DNA of 46,430 nucleotides from an uncultured Gammaproteobacteria bacterium (GTDB lineage Bacteria; Pseudomonadota; Gammaproteobacteria; Ga0077536), in assembly GCA_938082545.1 (NCBI GenBank), contig CALKCL010000029.1:1-46430 (forward strand), written 5' to 3'. The position numbers were made by a program, and so were the translations under genes. Numbering within the stretch: the first letter of the stretch is position 1; every line of letters begins with the position of its first letter. Under the pieces are notes generated by a model. It made no database searches. It was not told the origin of the DNA and worked only from the letters and a program-made list of their open reading frames with translations. This document shows positions 19,092-27,299 of the stretch, piece after piece.

Positions 19092-20971
19092 CTCAGTTCA
19101 TAAAATACTTTGGAGTCTTCCCGAAGGGTTTGCTGTCCTTAATACAAATGTGCCATATAGGGGGAGCCCTAGTTTTAGCAATCGTTGTAGGCCTCGTTAA
19201 TTATGATATCGTGGCAAGAAATCTATTTTCTTTACCTTTTCTAGGTATAGAAGAGATCGTTTCCCTCGGGATCCCCATCATCGTTTTTTTAGCTACTCCT
19301 ATGCAAGTGGTAAGCCGTAGCCTAATTAGCACTGACTTTTTAGTTACGCGTTCTACAAGAATTATTCGCTTAGGGCTTTATAGTTATAATGAGTACTTTA
19401 CGTTATTGATTAGCGGCATTGTTTTTTTGTCAGTCGTACCGCTTTTTAATTACGCGATAAAAAATGATCAATTTATTGGAGTCGTCGGCGTCTTTACGAT
19501 GGCTTTGTGGCCATTAAAGCTGGCTATATTGATTGGATTTGGATTAGCGTTTGTTGCTTCTTTATTCCATATTGGAAGACTAATCTGTTCTAACAGGAGC
19601 TCTTCTTTTCTGGTCAGCTTTTGCTTATTCATAGCAACTCCTATACCTTTTTATGTTTTGAGTGGAAGTGCCTCTATTGGCCTTGGGGCGATCTTTCTTT
19701 TGTTTCTTCTTCTACTAGCTGGCGTTCCGGTGGTTTTTTCATTAATGACTGCCGCATCAGTGGGTATTGCTGTAATCAAAGGCGATTTTCTGGTAGCCAC
19801 TAATTCACTGGGTTTAGTGGTGAATAGTGGAGCAACCTCCTATGTCTTAGCTGCGGTTCCTTTTTTTATTTTAATGGGCTTGGTGGTTGGAAAAGCAAAC
19901 ATAGGACGAGATAGCTTGACAGTCGCACATTGGCTGTTTCGCTCTTTAAAAGGAGGGTTTGGTGTAGCGACTGTTGCCGCAAACACTATTTTTGCCGCAA
20001 TCACCGGGATCTCTATCGCATCAGCCGCCATTTTCAGTCGTGTAGCTGCACCCCCAATGATAGAGCTTGGATTCACAGCACGTTTTTCTCTCGGACTTAT
20101 CGCTGGTTCCTCTGTCCTAGGGATGCTTATTCCTCCTAGTTTACTGCTAATAATCTACGGTGTTATAGCAGAAGTGTCGATCAACAAATTGTTTCTTGCC
20201 GCAATTGTTCCCGGCATTATTTTAGCTCTGATGCTTTGCGCGACGGTCATTATTTGTGTGTTTTTTCGACTCCCTTTTGCTGTGACACCCGAGTATTCTG
20301 ATGTTCCACCAAAGCCTGAAAAAATAAATACGATTCTTCTCATGATGGCTCCAACTTTGACATTATTACTTGTCGTGATTGGTGGAATATATGGTGGTAT
20401 TTTTACACCAACGGAGGCTGGCGCTGTCGGAGCCTTGATGGCAATATTTATTGCCCTTGCGATGAAGAGGGTCACTTTTATTCAGACTTATCATCTAATT
20501 AAGGATGCTGCAGGTAAAACGGCTTCAATTCTTTTAATGGTGATAGCCGCGACGTCATTTGGTTTAATGATTACGCTTTCTGGTTTGCCCGACATAATGA
20601 GCTCTATAGCCAGTGGATCTGGATTAGGGTTGACAGGCTATGTATTAATCTACTTAGTGGCGCTGGTTCTCCTAGGCATGGTCCTCGACAGCACGTCTAT
20701 TTTATTGATCATGGTCCCATTAGCGATGCCCACTGTTTTGGATTTAGGTGGTGATTTAGTGTGGTTTGGAATTATCACAGTGATTGGAGTGGAAGTAGGT
20801 TTACTTACTCCCCCTCTAGGACTTAGTGTCTTCGCTATTAAAGCATCTATAGACGATCCTGATATTTCTTTAAACGATATTTTCTATGGTGCAATGCCTT
20901 TTGCATTGATTACGTTTTTCTTAGCTGTTGCTTTGATTTTTTTCCCAGAGATAACTAGTCAATTATTCTAG
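19088..20971 (+). CDS. TRAP transporter fused permease (DctQ-DctM)
   Basis: 627 residues, starting at a TTG that overlaps the DctP stop (TTGA), indicating translational coupling. The first about 165 residues are a four-helix DctQ-like small subunit (LVNYDIVARNLFSLPFLGIEE). The rest is the DctM large subunit with about 12 helices and typical segments such as VPFFILMGLVVGKANIGRD, AAIFSRVAAPPMIELG and YGGIFTPTEAGAVGALMA. It imports a solute by Na+ symport at the inner membrane. The fused arrangement is known but less common than separate Q and M genes. Confidence 0.93.
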   Translation: MTQFIKYFGVFPKGLLSLIQMCHIGGALVLAIVVGLVNYDIVARNLFSLPFLGIEEIVSLGIPIIVFLATPMQVVSRSLISTDFLVTRSTRIIRLGLYSYNEYFTLLISGIVFLSVVPLFNYAIKNDQFIGVVGVFTMALWPLKLAILIGFGLAFVASLFHIGRLICSNRSSSFLVSFCLFIATPIPFYVLSGSASIGLGAIFLLFLLLLAGVPVVFSLMTAASVGIAVIKGDFLVATNSLGLVVNSGATSYVLAAVPFFILMGLVVGKANIGRDSLTVAHWLFRSLKGGFGVATVAANTIFAAITGISIASAAIFSRVAAPPMIELGFTARFSLGLIAGSSVLGMLIPPSLLLIIYGVIAEVSINKLFLAAIVPGIILALMLCATVIICVFFRLPFAVTPEYSDVPPKPEKINTILLMMAPTLTLLLVVIGGIYGGIFTPTEAGAVGALMAIFIALAMKRVTFIQTYHLIKDAAGKTASILLMVIAATSFGLMITLSGLPDIMSSIASGSGLGLTGYVLIYLVALVLLGMVLDSTSILLIMVPLAMPTVLDLGGDLVWFGIITVIGVEVGLLTPPLGLSVFAIKASIDDPDISLNDIFYGAMPFALITFFLAVALIFFPEITSQLF

Positions 20972-21037
20972 CGCTTTCATTATGACGATATCTGGCGCTC
21001 GCTTAATAGCTATTCAGAGCCTTCCTGTGTGAACAGT

Positions 21038-22084
21038 TCAAGTGACTAAGTGATTGATTAGCCATCCGAGAAGTATTATCTGAGGAAGACTCAATAGCGG
21101 CAGAGCCATCGCGTAACGCCAAGAGCTAGATATCTGCTTTAAAACTACTATTTCAGTGTAATCAGTTGAAACTCCTGCCATGAGGAAAGCAAAGGCGTTA
21201 CCCGGAGCTTCAGCTCGATTGAAGATATCTGCAGCGATGGGTGATGACCCCTCAGAGCATACTTCTATTATTGTTGCGGCACCGATAGTTAAAGCGAGGC
21301 CCATTAGAGTCGGACCGACAAGAGAAGAAAAATCATCAGGATGGACAAACGTTCTGATACAAGCGGCAATAATAATTCCTAGGAATATCCAACGTAATAT
21401 CATACGAGATTCAAGTACTGACACTTTCAAGGTTCTCAGTGAAGCCTCTAAGCCCCAATCGAATGTTGTTATATTTTTTTTTGCTTGTTGCCAAACCATA
21501 AAATCTTCTGGCAATTCGGTTCGGTTAGGATTTTGAGTTAAGTAGCCAATCGATGAAAGTTTTTCGAAAGCGAGACCAGTTGCTACAGCTACAAGTAGAG
21601 ATAGAAAAATAAAGAGCAAGGTCCATTTTAGTCCGATTAAGGCAATAAGGATGAAGGTGACTGAGAGTGAATTCCAAGGAGTAGCAACTAAAAATGCTAT
21701 CGTCTGACCGTTAGATGCTCCTCGCTCATATAACTTACCAGCAATGAGTAAGACACCATGATTGCATAAGTCAAAAAAGATGCCAGCCACTGAAGCTCTT
21801 AGAATACCGCCAACACCCGGAGGCCCCAAGAGCGCGATTACAAACTCTTTTGGAACGCGCGAGAGCAGACCTACAGATAACACACCTGCTAGTATGCCCC
21901 AATACATAGTATCGATTATCATTTTGACCGAGTGGCAAAACTCTGAGATTGTTTGAAGTATAGGGCCCGAAAAATCAACAACACCTGCGCTCAATATTAT
22001 TACGTAACAAATAAAAATTACGCTTGTTGTTCCCCATAGCAGAAGGTCTAGCTTTTTCGAGGGGCCTTCGCAGCAAGAGCTCAT
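21038..22084 (-). CDS. Permease, ArsP_1/DUF318 family
   Basis: 348 residues with about eight to ten hydrophobic helices. Two duplicated half-domains carry the family's paired signatures: PPGVGGILRASVAGIFFDLCNHG with ATPWNSLSVTFIL, and EVCSEGSSPIAADIFNRAEAPGN with MAGVSTDYTEI. Cysteines in CC (residues 4-5), LCNHG and VCSEG are candidates for thiol- or metalloid-based transport as in ArsP exporters of trivalent organoarsenicals. No arsR or arsC neighbour is present, so the substrate is unproven. It converges on the TRAP permease. Confidence 0.75.
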   Translation of the reverse strand: MSSCCEGPSKKLDLLLWGTTSVIFICYVIILSAGVVDFSGPILQTISEFCHSVKMIIDTMYWGILAGVLSVGLLSRVPKEFVIALLGPPGVGGILRASVAGIFFDLCNHGVLLIAGKLYERGASNGQTIAFLVATPWNSLSVTFILIALIGLKWTLLFIFLSLLVAVATGLAFEKLSSIGYLTQNPNRTELPEDFMVWQQAKKNITTFDWGLEASLRTLKVSVLESRMILRWIFLGIIIAACIRTFVHPDDFSSLVGPTLMGLALTIGAATIIEVCSEGSSPIAADIFNRAEAPGNAFAFLMAGVSTDYTEIVVLKQISSSWRYAMALPLLSLPQIILLGWLINHLVT

Positions 22085-22117
22085 AGATTACTTGATATGG
22101 GAATATTCATGGCCCCT

Positions 22118-22960
22118 CTAATATACAACGAGAGCTCGGATTTCTATACTTTCTCGAGGCCTTATGCCCTCTGGTGCGAGATTGTTTTTAAAACCTGTGT
22201 GTGGAGTGTAGTCGCTCTTTTTGTCTGCGGTAGAATCCCAGTTTCTAAGTAACAAGACTTCATCTGGTTGCATGGCAGAAAAGTAGTACCATTGATGAGA
22301 GAGATTATGTCTTAGGGAATAAATTTGCCCGCTATGCCTAGGCGTGTCTGGATCGCTTTCGCTAAAATGGTGGATGTGTGTCTGAACTAAATCATCAGCC
22401 TGAACTGTTCTTACGTCACACAGGGCAAGAGGAAAGTCTTCGGCAGGGCCTATAATTGGGCGCCAAGCATTTATTAAGGCGAGCCTGCGTCCCACATAAT
22501 GACTTTTATTAGCCTTCTCAAGTATTTCAATGCTTCTGTCGGGTGCAGAAGATAGGGTGTAGTCAACATGGGCCGATGCAACTGGGTTGCGAACTTCTGG
22601 CTGCTTCGCTGCTGCCCTGACCTTACTACGCTGATTGTGATCGAAGATGAGCACATCTGTTGCGTGTAATTGTGTTTTTAGCAACTCAATCATTTCAGGG
22701 TAGTATTGTCTTTTTACTGCCTCGTTGTCGTAGAAGTCTGCAACACTTGATTTGTGTTTTATAAGCGAAAACCCTTGTAAATCGAGGTTAAAACTATCAA
22801 TTGCCCTCCGTCCATCCTTGATAATCATTTTCTTGTAATTATTGGGAGGCCGCACAATTTTCTTTCCACTAGAAACTGGATAAACGAGATGTTCTGCGGT
22901 TTGGCCTGTACTATCGATGTACGCGATATCGCCCTCAATACTATGTCTATCTAAGACCAT
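22118..22960 (-). CDS. CmcJ/NvfI family oxidoreductase
   Basis: 280 residues. The C-terminal half has the family pattern ASAHVDYT, INAWRPI...LALCD and YSLRHNLSHQWYYFSAMQPDEVLLLRNWDS, ending PRESIEIRALVVY. Relatives include CmcJ (cephamycin C-7 modification) and the iron/2-oxoglutarate endoperoxidase NvfI; the His/Asp in AHVDYT (H-x-D) and a later His are likely iron ligands. In bacteria most are uncharacterised. It lies downstream of the HAD gene on the same strand with 86 bases between. Confidence 0.75.
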   Translation of the reverse strand: MVLDRHSIEGDIAYIDSTGQTAEHLVYPVSSGKKIVRPPNNYKKMIIKDGRRAIDSFNLDLQGFSLIKHKSSVADFYDNEAVKRQYYPEMIELLKTQLHATDVLIFDHNQRSKVRAAAKQPEVRNPVASAHVDYTLSSAPDRSIEILEKANKSHYVGRRLALINAWRPIIGPAEDFPLALCDVRTVQADDLVQTHIHHFSESDPDTPRHSGQIYSLRHNLSHQWYYFSAMQPDEVLLLRNWDSTADKKSDYTPHTGFKNNLAPEGIRPRESIEIRALVVY

Positions 22961-23046
22961 ATTATGTGTCTCCCTAAATCTAGTAATACTTCTTTTTTAT
23001 GTTGCACCGCAATGCAACGTATTAGGCTTATGCTAAGGTATTTATA

Positions 23047-23865
23047 TCAAATCTTTAATAGTGCCCGCTCTAATTCTATAATCGATGCTATTTCATAAGT
23101 CGGTATTAAGCTAGTTTTACATTTAGCCTTGGGAGAAGCATTCACCCATGCCACATCTAGATTAGCGTTTTTTGCGCCCATAACATCGTCTTTCAGTGAG
23201 TCGCCAACATACAACGTATCTATTGATTTGCTCTCGAGCAATCCAAGAGCGTGTTCGAAGATAAGGCGGTTAGGTTTTCGCCACCCAAACTCTTCTGATA
23301 TCACAATGTGAGAAAAATAATCGTCGACTCCATCACGGGCAAGTATATTGCGCGCTGTTTTCGCATGATCGAAATTTGAGACAATAGCCAGACTGTGAGA
23401 CTCGCTAAGTGCTTTGATTACCTGCACGTGCTTTTCAGGCACTACGCAGCCTCTTTCAAGTAGTTTCATATGTTCTGTGGATAGATTCTTTGCGAGTTCT
23501 GTTGTTGCTTGGCTATACTCAAGTCCACAACCATGCAGAGTTTTTTCGAAGCGTTCTTGAGATGAAATCTCTCTGGCGCTCTCATTACGTCTATTCTCGA
23601 TAGTTAGATTGGTTTCATGAAAGGAGCGATGGAAGTCTTCAAAAGGAATGATTGGAGCGGCTGTCTCTAATAAGAGCTTTAGCGCTCCTAATGTAGAAAT
23701 TTTTTCCTCTCCGAGCCAGGTAAATCGGGGTAATTTGTTTCTATCCCAAAGAGCAACGGTACCAAACAAATCAAAAATAACCGTCTTATAGGTTTTCTTT
23801 TGAATATCCATTTTTTGAAATTTCTTACCTACTTTCGCAGCTTTAGCTGCGGTTATAATTGCCAT
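23047..23865 (-). CDS. HAD superfamily hydrolase
   Basis: 272 residues, or 254 from the alternative ATG at 23811; neither has a clear ribosome site and relatives favour the shorter form. All four HAD motifs are visible: DLFGTVALWD (nucleophile Asp with F in place of hydrophobic x), IVSNFDHAK, GWRKPNRLIFEHAL (Lys) and YVGDSLKDDVMGAKN. The arrangement matches the YjjG/haloacid-dehalogenase subfamily that hydrolyses phosphoesters or C-halogen bonds. The cap domain is helical. Divergent from the class II aldolase gene across 53 bases. Confidence 0.88.
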   Translation of the reverse strand: MAIITAAKAAKVGKKFQKMDIQKKTYKTVIFDLFGTVALWDRNKLPRFTWLGEEKISTLGALKLLLETAAPIIPFEDFHRSFHETNLTIENRRNESAREISSQERFEKTLHGCGLEYSQATTELAKNLSTEHMKLLERGCVVPEKHVQVIKALSESHSLAIVSNFDHAKTARNILARDGVDDYFSHIVISEEFGWRKPNRLIFEHALGLLESKSIDTLYVGDSLKDDVMGAKNANLDVAWVNASPKAKCKTSLIPTYEIASIIELERALLKI

Positions 23866-23918
23866 TACGCTAGTTATTGCTATAGTAACCCAGTAAGTCT
23901 GTAAGGAGAGCTTTAGTT

Positions 23919-24692
23919 ATGGTTAGTGCTTTGAATTTGCAAACGGATGTCCGATCACAGGTTAGTTCCGAGGAATGGGATATAAGAGTCGATCTAGCGG
24001 CAGCATATAGATTAGTAGCTCACTATGGTTGGACTGATATGATTTTTACGCATCTCTCCGCCCGTGTTCCTGGTCCAGATGATCATTTTTTGATTAATCC
24101 TTATGGATTAATGTTCGACGAGATCACGGCGTCTAACCTTGTTAAAGTCGATTTAGATGGGCACATCGTTATGCCGAGTGAATACGAAATCAATCCGGCA
24201 GGATTCTGCATTCACAGCGCTATCCATATGGCTCGGCACGATGCTAAGGCCGTAATGCATCTTCATACTGACGATGGAGCTGCTGTTTCCGCCATGGACG
24301 AAGGATTGCTACCATTAACGCAGACTGCCATGGTTCTGTTGTCACAGGTGGCTTACCACGACTATGAAGGAGTAGCATTAGACCTCGATGAGCGAGAACG
24401 CTTAATTAAAGATATAGGCGACAAGAAGATTTTAATATTACGTAATCACGGAACTTTAGCCGCAGGAGAGTCGGTTTCTAGCTGCTTTATGTTGATGTAT
24501 TTTTTAGAGCGATCGTGCACTATGCAAGTTCGAGCGATGAGCAGCAGTAAGCTTAGGCTACCATCTCAGCAAGCGATCACTACTTCATCTAATCAGGGAA
24601 ACGGGCTAATCGAATCGGAGGGGCTTCACAAACTTGCTTGGCCGGCATTGCTTCGTATGCTCGATCGCCTGGACGTTGGTTATAGGGAGTAG
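23919..24692 (+). CDS. Class II aldolase/adducin family protein
   Basis: 257 residues. Zinc ligands are seen in FTHLSARVPG, AVMHLHTDDG (H-x-H) and RNHGTLAAG, with the FLINPYGLMFDEITASNLVKVD phosphate-loop region. Members include fuculose-phosphate aldolases, decarboxylases and adducin-like oxidoreductase-associated proteins; the specific reaction cannot be told. Start ATG 23919 is preceded by AAGGAGAG (about 23902-23909). It converges on the DUF1838 gene. Confidence 0.88.
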   Translation: MVSALNLQTDVRSQVSSEEWDIRVDLAAAYRLVAHYGWTDMIFTHLSARVPGPDDHFLINPYGLMFDEITASNLVKVDLDGHIVMPSEYEINPAGFCIHSAIHMARHDAKAVMHLHTDDGAAVSAMDEGLLPLTQTAMVLLSQVAYHDYEGVALDLDERERLIKDIGDKKILILRNHGTLAAGESVSSCFMLMYFLERSCTMQVRAMSSSKLRLPSQQAITTSSNQGNGLIESEGLHKLAWPALLRMLDRLDVGYRE

Positions 24693-24708
24693 TTCTACTG
24701 GGTCACTT

Positions 24709-26094
24709 CTATATACCTAGCCTTCTTAAGGCCTGCTTTGTCATATAAGCCCTGACTATGTTTTCTTCAGGGTCAAGGGCGGACTCCCAACCTCCACGAC
24801 ATGTCTTCCCATGATGAAAGCGAGTTACATTATTTTTCTGTACATCGTGACTTATCGCCCAGTTCCAACTCCATTCTGGTCGACCGTCGCTTGCGACTAT
24901 AGCGTGCTTATCAGTCTTCAGTTGGCCGCCTCCGCCTTCAAGGCCTTTCCACATTTCACCTTTTCTATCATAGGTTATGCTCATCCCTGCACCCATGTTT
25001 CTGGCATCCATATAAATTCGACGCTTAGATACAGGTGCCTTGGGATAGCCTATAGGCTCTCCTTCAAAGACAATTACCTCGGGAATAAGTGATTTTCCGA
25101 CTTTAAAATAGCTCTTATTCTGCTTCCCTCCGACTAGATCTGGCTTCCAATTGTCGCGAGCAGGGTGCCATTGGGAGTGAGATGACCCTAAAAAGGGTCC
25201 ACGGTGGATAATTCGAAAGTTCCCCCAAGTGAGCATCGGATCGCCTGAGGCCCATGCATCAGAAAGGTACAGATTCATGCCTGGCATATATGCCTCAAAC
25301 CGTTGATTAGATGGAAATCTTCTCACTCTTTTCAGATTAGGCAAGTATCCCCATAGAGCTGGAATATCCTTTTGATTATATTTCCACTTACTTAAGAAGG
25401 CGTGACCTTTGACATCCTGTGTATGCGTAAACCAGATAGACTGCAGCCGCAGAAGGTCTTCGTACCCTTTTAAGTAAGGGCCAGAGACAGATGGATGTAC
25501 GAGACCTGAGCACTGTTGTTCAGCCCAAACCCAGTCATATTCATATTGAACGTCTCCCTCAGGGTTGACTGTCTGTGCAGGGATCGGATAAATGCCTTTA
25601 TCGTGTCTACCCCAGCTGAGCGTAATGTTTGCAATTGCCTCATTACCAGTCTTAGGCTCGGGGAATGGCAGTCCCCCTATCCAAGGCGCGCCACTTTTAG
25701 TATAGACGTTTCCGTCCTCTCCAAATGTCGCTTGTCCTTGATTCCGGATAGTCGCGTCTAGGAAGTAGGGTGGAAATGCTTTCTCAATATCATGCTCAGA
25801 AGCCTGTATTTCAAAGGTTCTCCCATCCTGAAGTACTTGTTGAAATGTAATAGGGTCGAGGAGATCTTGTACGAGAAACACACTATCTTTGTCAATTGTG
25901 TCACCAACTTTGACGCGTCCTTTAGTATATGACTCTATATCTAGGAGCTCTTCAGGATAGGCTTCACTAGCATCAGCGGAACGACACATTTGCGGCCATA
26001 AAGAAGTTAAAACACCTGCGCCTCCAACGCCGCTTGCTGTTTTTTCCATAAACGCACGTCGGCTGAAATCAAAGCCGTATTTGTTGACATGCAA
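24709..26094 (-). CDS. Tat-exported DUF1838 family protein
   Basis: 461 residues. The twin-arginine signal SRRAFMEK at residues 11-18 is followed by a hydrophobic stretch (GVGGAGVLTSLWP), so the protein is exported folded, suggesting a cofactor or early folding. The body is rich in Trp, His and Pro, with phrases such as GPYLKGYEDLLRLQ, HRGPFLGSSHSQWHPARDNW and DARNMGAGMSI that I associate with DUF1838. Function unknown. Its 5' side faces the long inverted repeat at 26282-26381. Confidence 0.75.
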   Translation of the reverse strand: MHVNKYGFDFSRRAFMEKTASGVGGAGVLTSLWPQMCRSADASEAYPEELLDIESYTKGRVKVGDTIDKDSVFLVQDLLDPITFQQVLQDGRTFEIQASEHDIEKAFPPYFLDATIRNQGQATFGEDGNVYTKSGAPWIGGLPFPEPKTGNEAIANITLSWGRHDKGIYPIPAQTVNPEGDVQYEYDWVWAEQQCSGLVHPSVSGPYLKGYEDLLRLQSIWFTHTQDVKGHAFLSKWKYNQKDIPALWGYLPNLKRVRRFPSNQRFEAYMPGMNLYLSDAWASGDPMLTWGNFRIIHRGPFLGSSHSQWHPARDNWKPDLVGGKQNKSYFKVGKSLIPEVIVFEGEPIGYPKAPVSKRRIYMDARNMGAGMSITYDRKGEMWKGLEGGGGQLKTDKHAIVASDGRPEWSWNWAISHDVQKNNVTRFHHGKTCRGGWESALDPEENIVRAYMTKQALRRLGI

Positions 26095-26281
26095 GATCTC
26101 TCTCCTGTTAAGCAGAGTCGTTAGTCTGCGTGATGCAGATGACTTTTGGAAGGGACTTACCTAAAAAGATGAGATTTAATTACAGATAGATTTTTACTTT
26201 AATTGCTTATCTATTAGTATGATCCCATTATTTTTATAGAAACTATGTAAAATGGGTCTATAGAATCATACCTACCGTTCC

Positions 26282-26381
26282 TAATAGGCATTTAAGAGAT
26301 TTCTCAGCCGTGTCTATCGGATTATTAGATAGGGGGCTAAAGTCCGGTAATTAGACTGAGAAATCTCGTAAATAGCTATTA
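26282..26381. repeat. Long imperfect inverted repeat, possible structured RNA or MITE-like element
   Basis: The arms 26282-26307 and 26356-26381 pair over about 26 positions with only about three mismatches. The inner 12 bp are perfect (GAGATTTCTCAG 26296-26307 with CTGAGAAATCTC 26356-26367) and the outer ends are TAATAG/CTATTA. The 48-base loop contains a smaller hairpin (CTATC 26314-26318, GATAG 26328-26332). It sits between the small unknown gene and the DUF1838 gene, both leftward, in a 297-base gap (26095-26391) with no gene. It could be a leader RNA, processing site, terminator or small palindromic repeat. Confidence 0.6.
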
Positions 26382-26391
26382 AAGTTTATAC

Positions 26392-26688
26392 CTAGATTTC
26401 GGCTACTTTTTTCTCTATTATTGTGTTGAATTTCACATTACTCTCATGCCGCGGCTGAATTCGGCAAGCCATGACTGTTCTAGCGTAGAAAGACCATGAA
26501 TCTCTAAGCGCGTTGAACATACTTTCCTGGCCGCAGTCGTGGCGGACTTCTAATCTGCCAAGTAGGCAAATAATAATATCAGCCAATTCTGGCGAGGGCC
26601 TACTTACGAACTCTGTCATGGCCCTTAGAGCGCTATTATAAAGCGTGCTCGTCTCAATTGGATGGAGTTCTATTTGTTCGCTTTCCAT
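26392..26688 (-). CDS. Small protein of unknown function, divergent from bacterioferritin
   Basis: 98 residues, soluble, mixed helical; no signal peptide or membrane helix. It contains SPELADIIICLLGRLEVRHDCG and SWSFYARTVMACRIQ. I do not recognise a family. ATG 26688 is 36 bases from a Fur box (26724-26742) shared with the divergent ferritin gene, so iron-dependent expression is likely (inference). Confidence 0.6.
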   Translation of the reverse strand: MESEQIELHPIETSTLYNSALRAMTEFVSRPSPELADIIICLLGRLEVRHDCGQESMFNALRDSWSFYARTVMACRIQPRHESNVKFNTIIEKKVAEI

Positions 26689-26723
26689 TTTATATACTCG
26701 TTAATATTAAATGTTTCTTTAAT

Positions 26724-26742
26724 AGTAATGATAATCATTATC
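26724..26742. promoter_or_regulatory. Fur box between ferritin-like gene and small unknown gene
   Basis: AGTAATGATAATCATTATC matches the 19-bp Fur consensus GATAATGATAATCATTATC at 17 of 19 positions. It lies 79 bases before the bacterioferritin-like ATG and 36 bases before the divergent small gene's ATG, so it could control either or both. Confidence 0.85.
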
Positions 26743-26820
26743 ATTTGAATGTCAACTGTTTTTCTTGTAATGAGGTACTTCTATATTCCAATAGATGTCA
26801 GGAACTGTTAATCTACATTC

Positions 26821-27258
26821 ATGAAAATCTTAAATGCTAAAAGAACAATTACAATTTTGAACCAGATCATGAAATATGAATTATCCGGCGTGGTGAGATA
26901 CACCCATTACAGCTTGATGGTTTCTGGGCGAGACAGATTAAGTCTGAATCAGTTTTTCCAAGAACAAGCGTCGGAGTCACTTTTGCATGCTCAACAAGCA
27001 GGAGAGTTGGTGACAGGGTTAGACGGCCACCCTTCACTTGAAATTTCTATTATTGAAGAGTCTAACAACCATAGTGCTATCGACTTACTGCAAGAAAGCC
27101 TTAAGCACGAGCAAGAAGCCATCGAGTTGTATAAAGATCTTCTAGATGAGGTTAGCGACGCAAGTATTTATATTGAAGAGTACGCGAGGGAAATGATTAA
27201 GACGGAAGAGATCCATCGTATAGAGCTGAAGAAAATGCTTAAAGATTATGGTGATTAG
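26821..27258 (+). CDS. Bacterioferritin-like ferritin family protein
   Basis: 145 residues forming a four-helix ferritin-like bundle. Likely diiron ligands are E20 (KYELSG), E52/H56 (SESLLHAQQ), E97 (KHEQEA) and E129/H132 (TEEIH). The first E/H pair is spaced E-x3-H where classical bacterioferritin has E-x2-H with the haem Met between, so haem binding is doubtful and it may belong to the bacterioferritin-like subgroup. Role: iron storage or detoxification in the cytoplasm. A Fur box lies upstream and a 12-bp hairpin overlaps the stop codon. Confidence 0.85.
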   Translation: MKILNAKRTITILNQIMKYELSGVVRYTHYSLMVSGRDRLSLNQFFQEQASESLLHAQQAGELVTGLDGHPSLEISIIEESNNHSAIDLLQESLKHEQEAIELYKDLLDEVSDASIYIEEYAREMIKTEEIHRIELKKMLKDYGD

Positions 27259-27283
27259 CACTTACTCTGATAGTAAGTGCTAA
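27255..27283. terminator. Hairpin between convergent ferritin and gmaS genes
   Basis: A perfect 12-bp inverted repeat: TTAGCACTTACT (27255-27266) and AGTAAGTGCTAA (27272-27283), loop CTGAT. It contains the ferritin stop codon and lies 17 bases from the gmaS stop, so it can serve both directions. There is no strong U-run. Confidence 0.6.
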
Positions 27284-27299
27284 CAAATTAGAGACTAAT

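Noticed and set aside
20970-20999. AGCGC/GCGCT stem between the TRAP permease and the ArsP-like permease
   Set aside because: Short stem with a 20-base loop and no T-run; not convincing as a bidirectional terminator.
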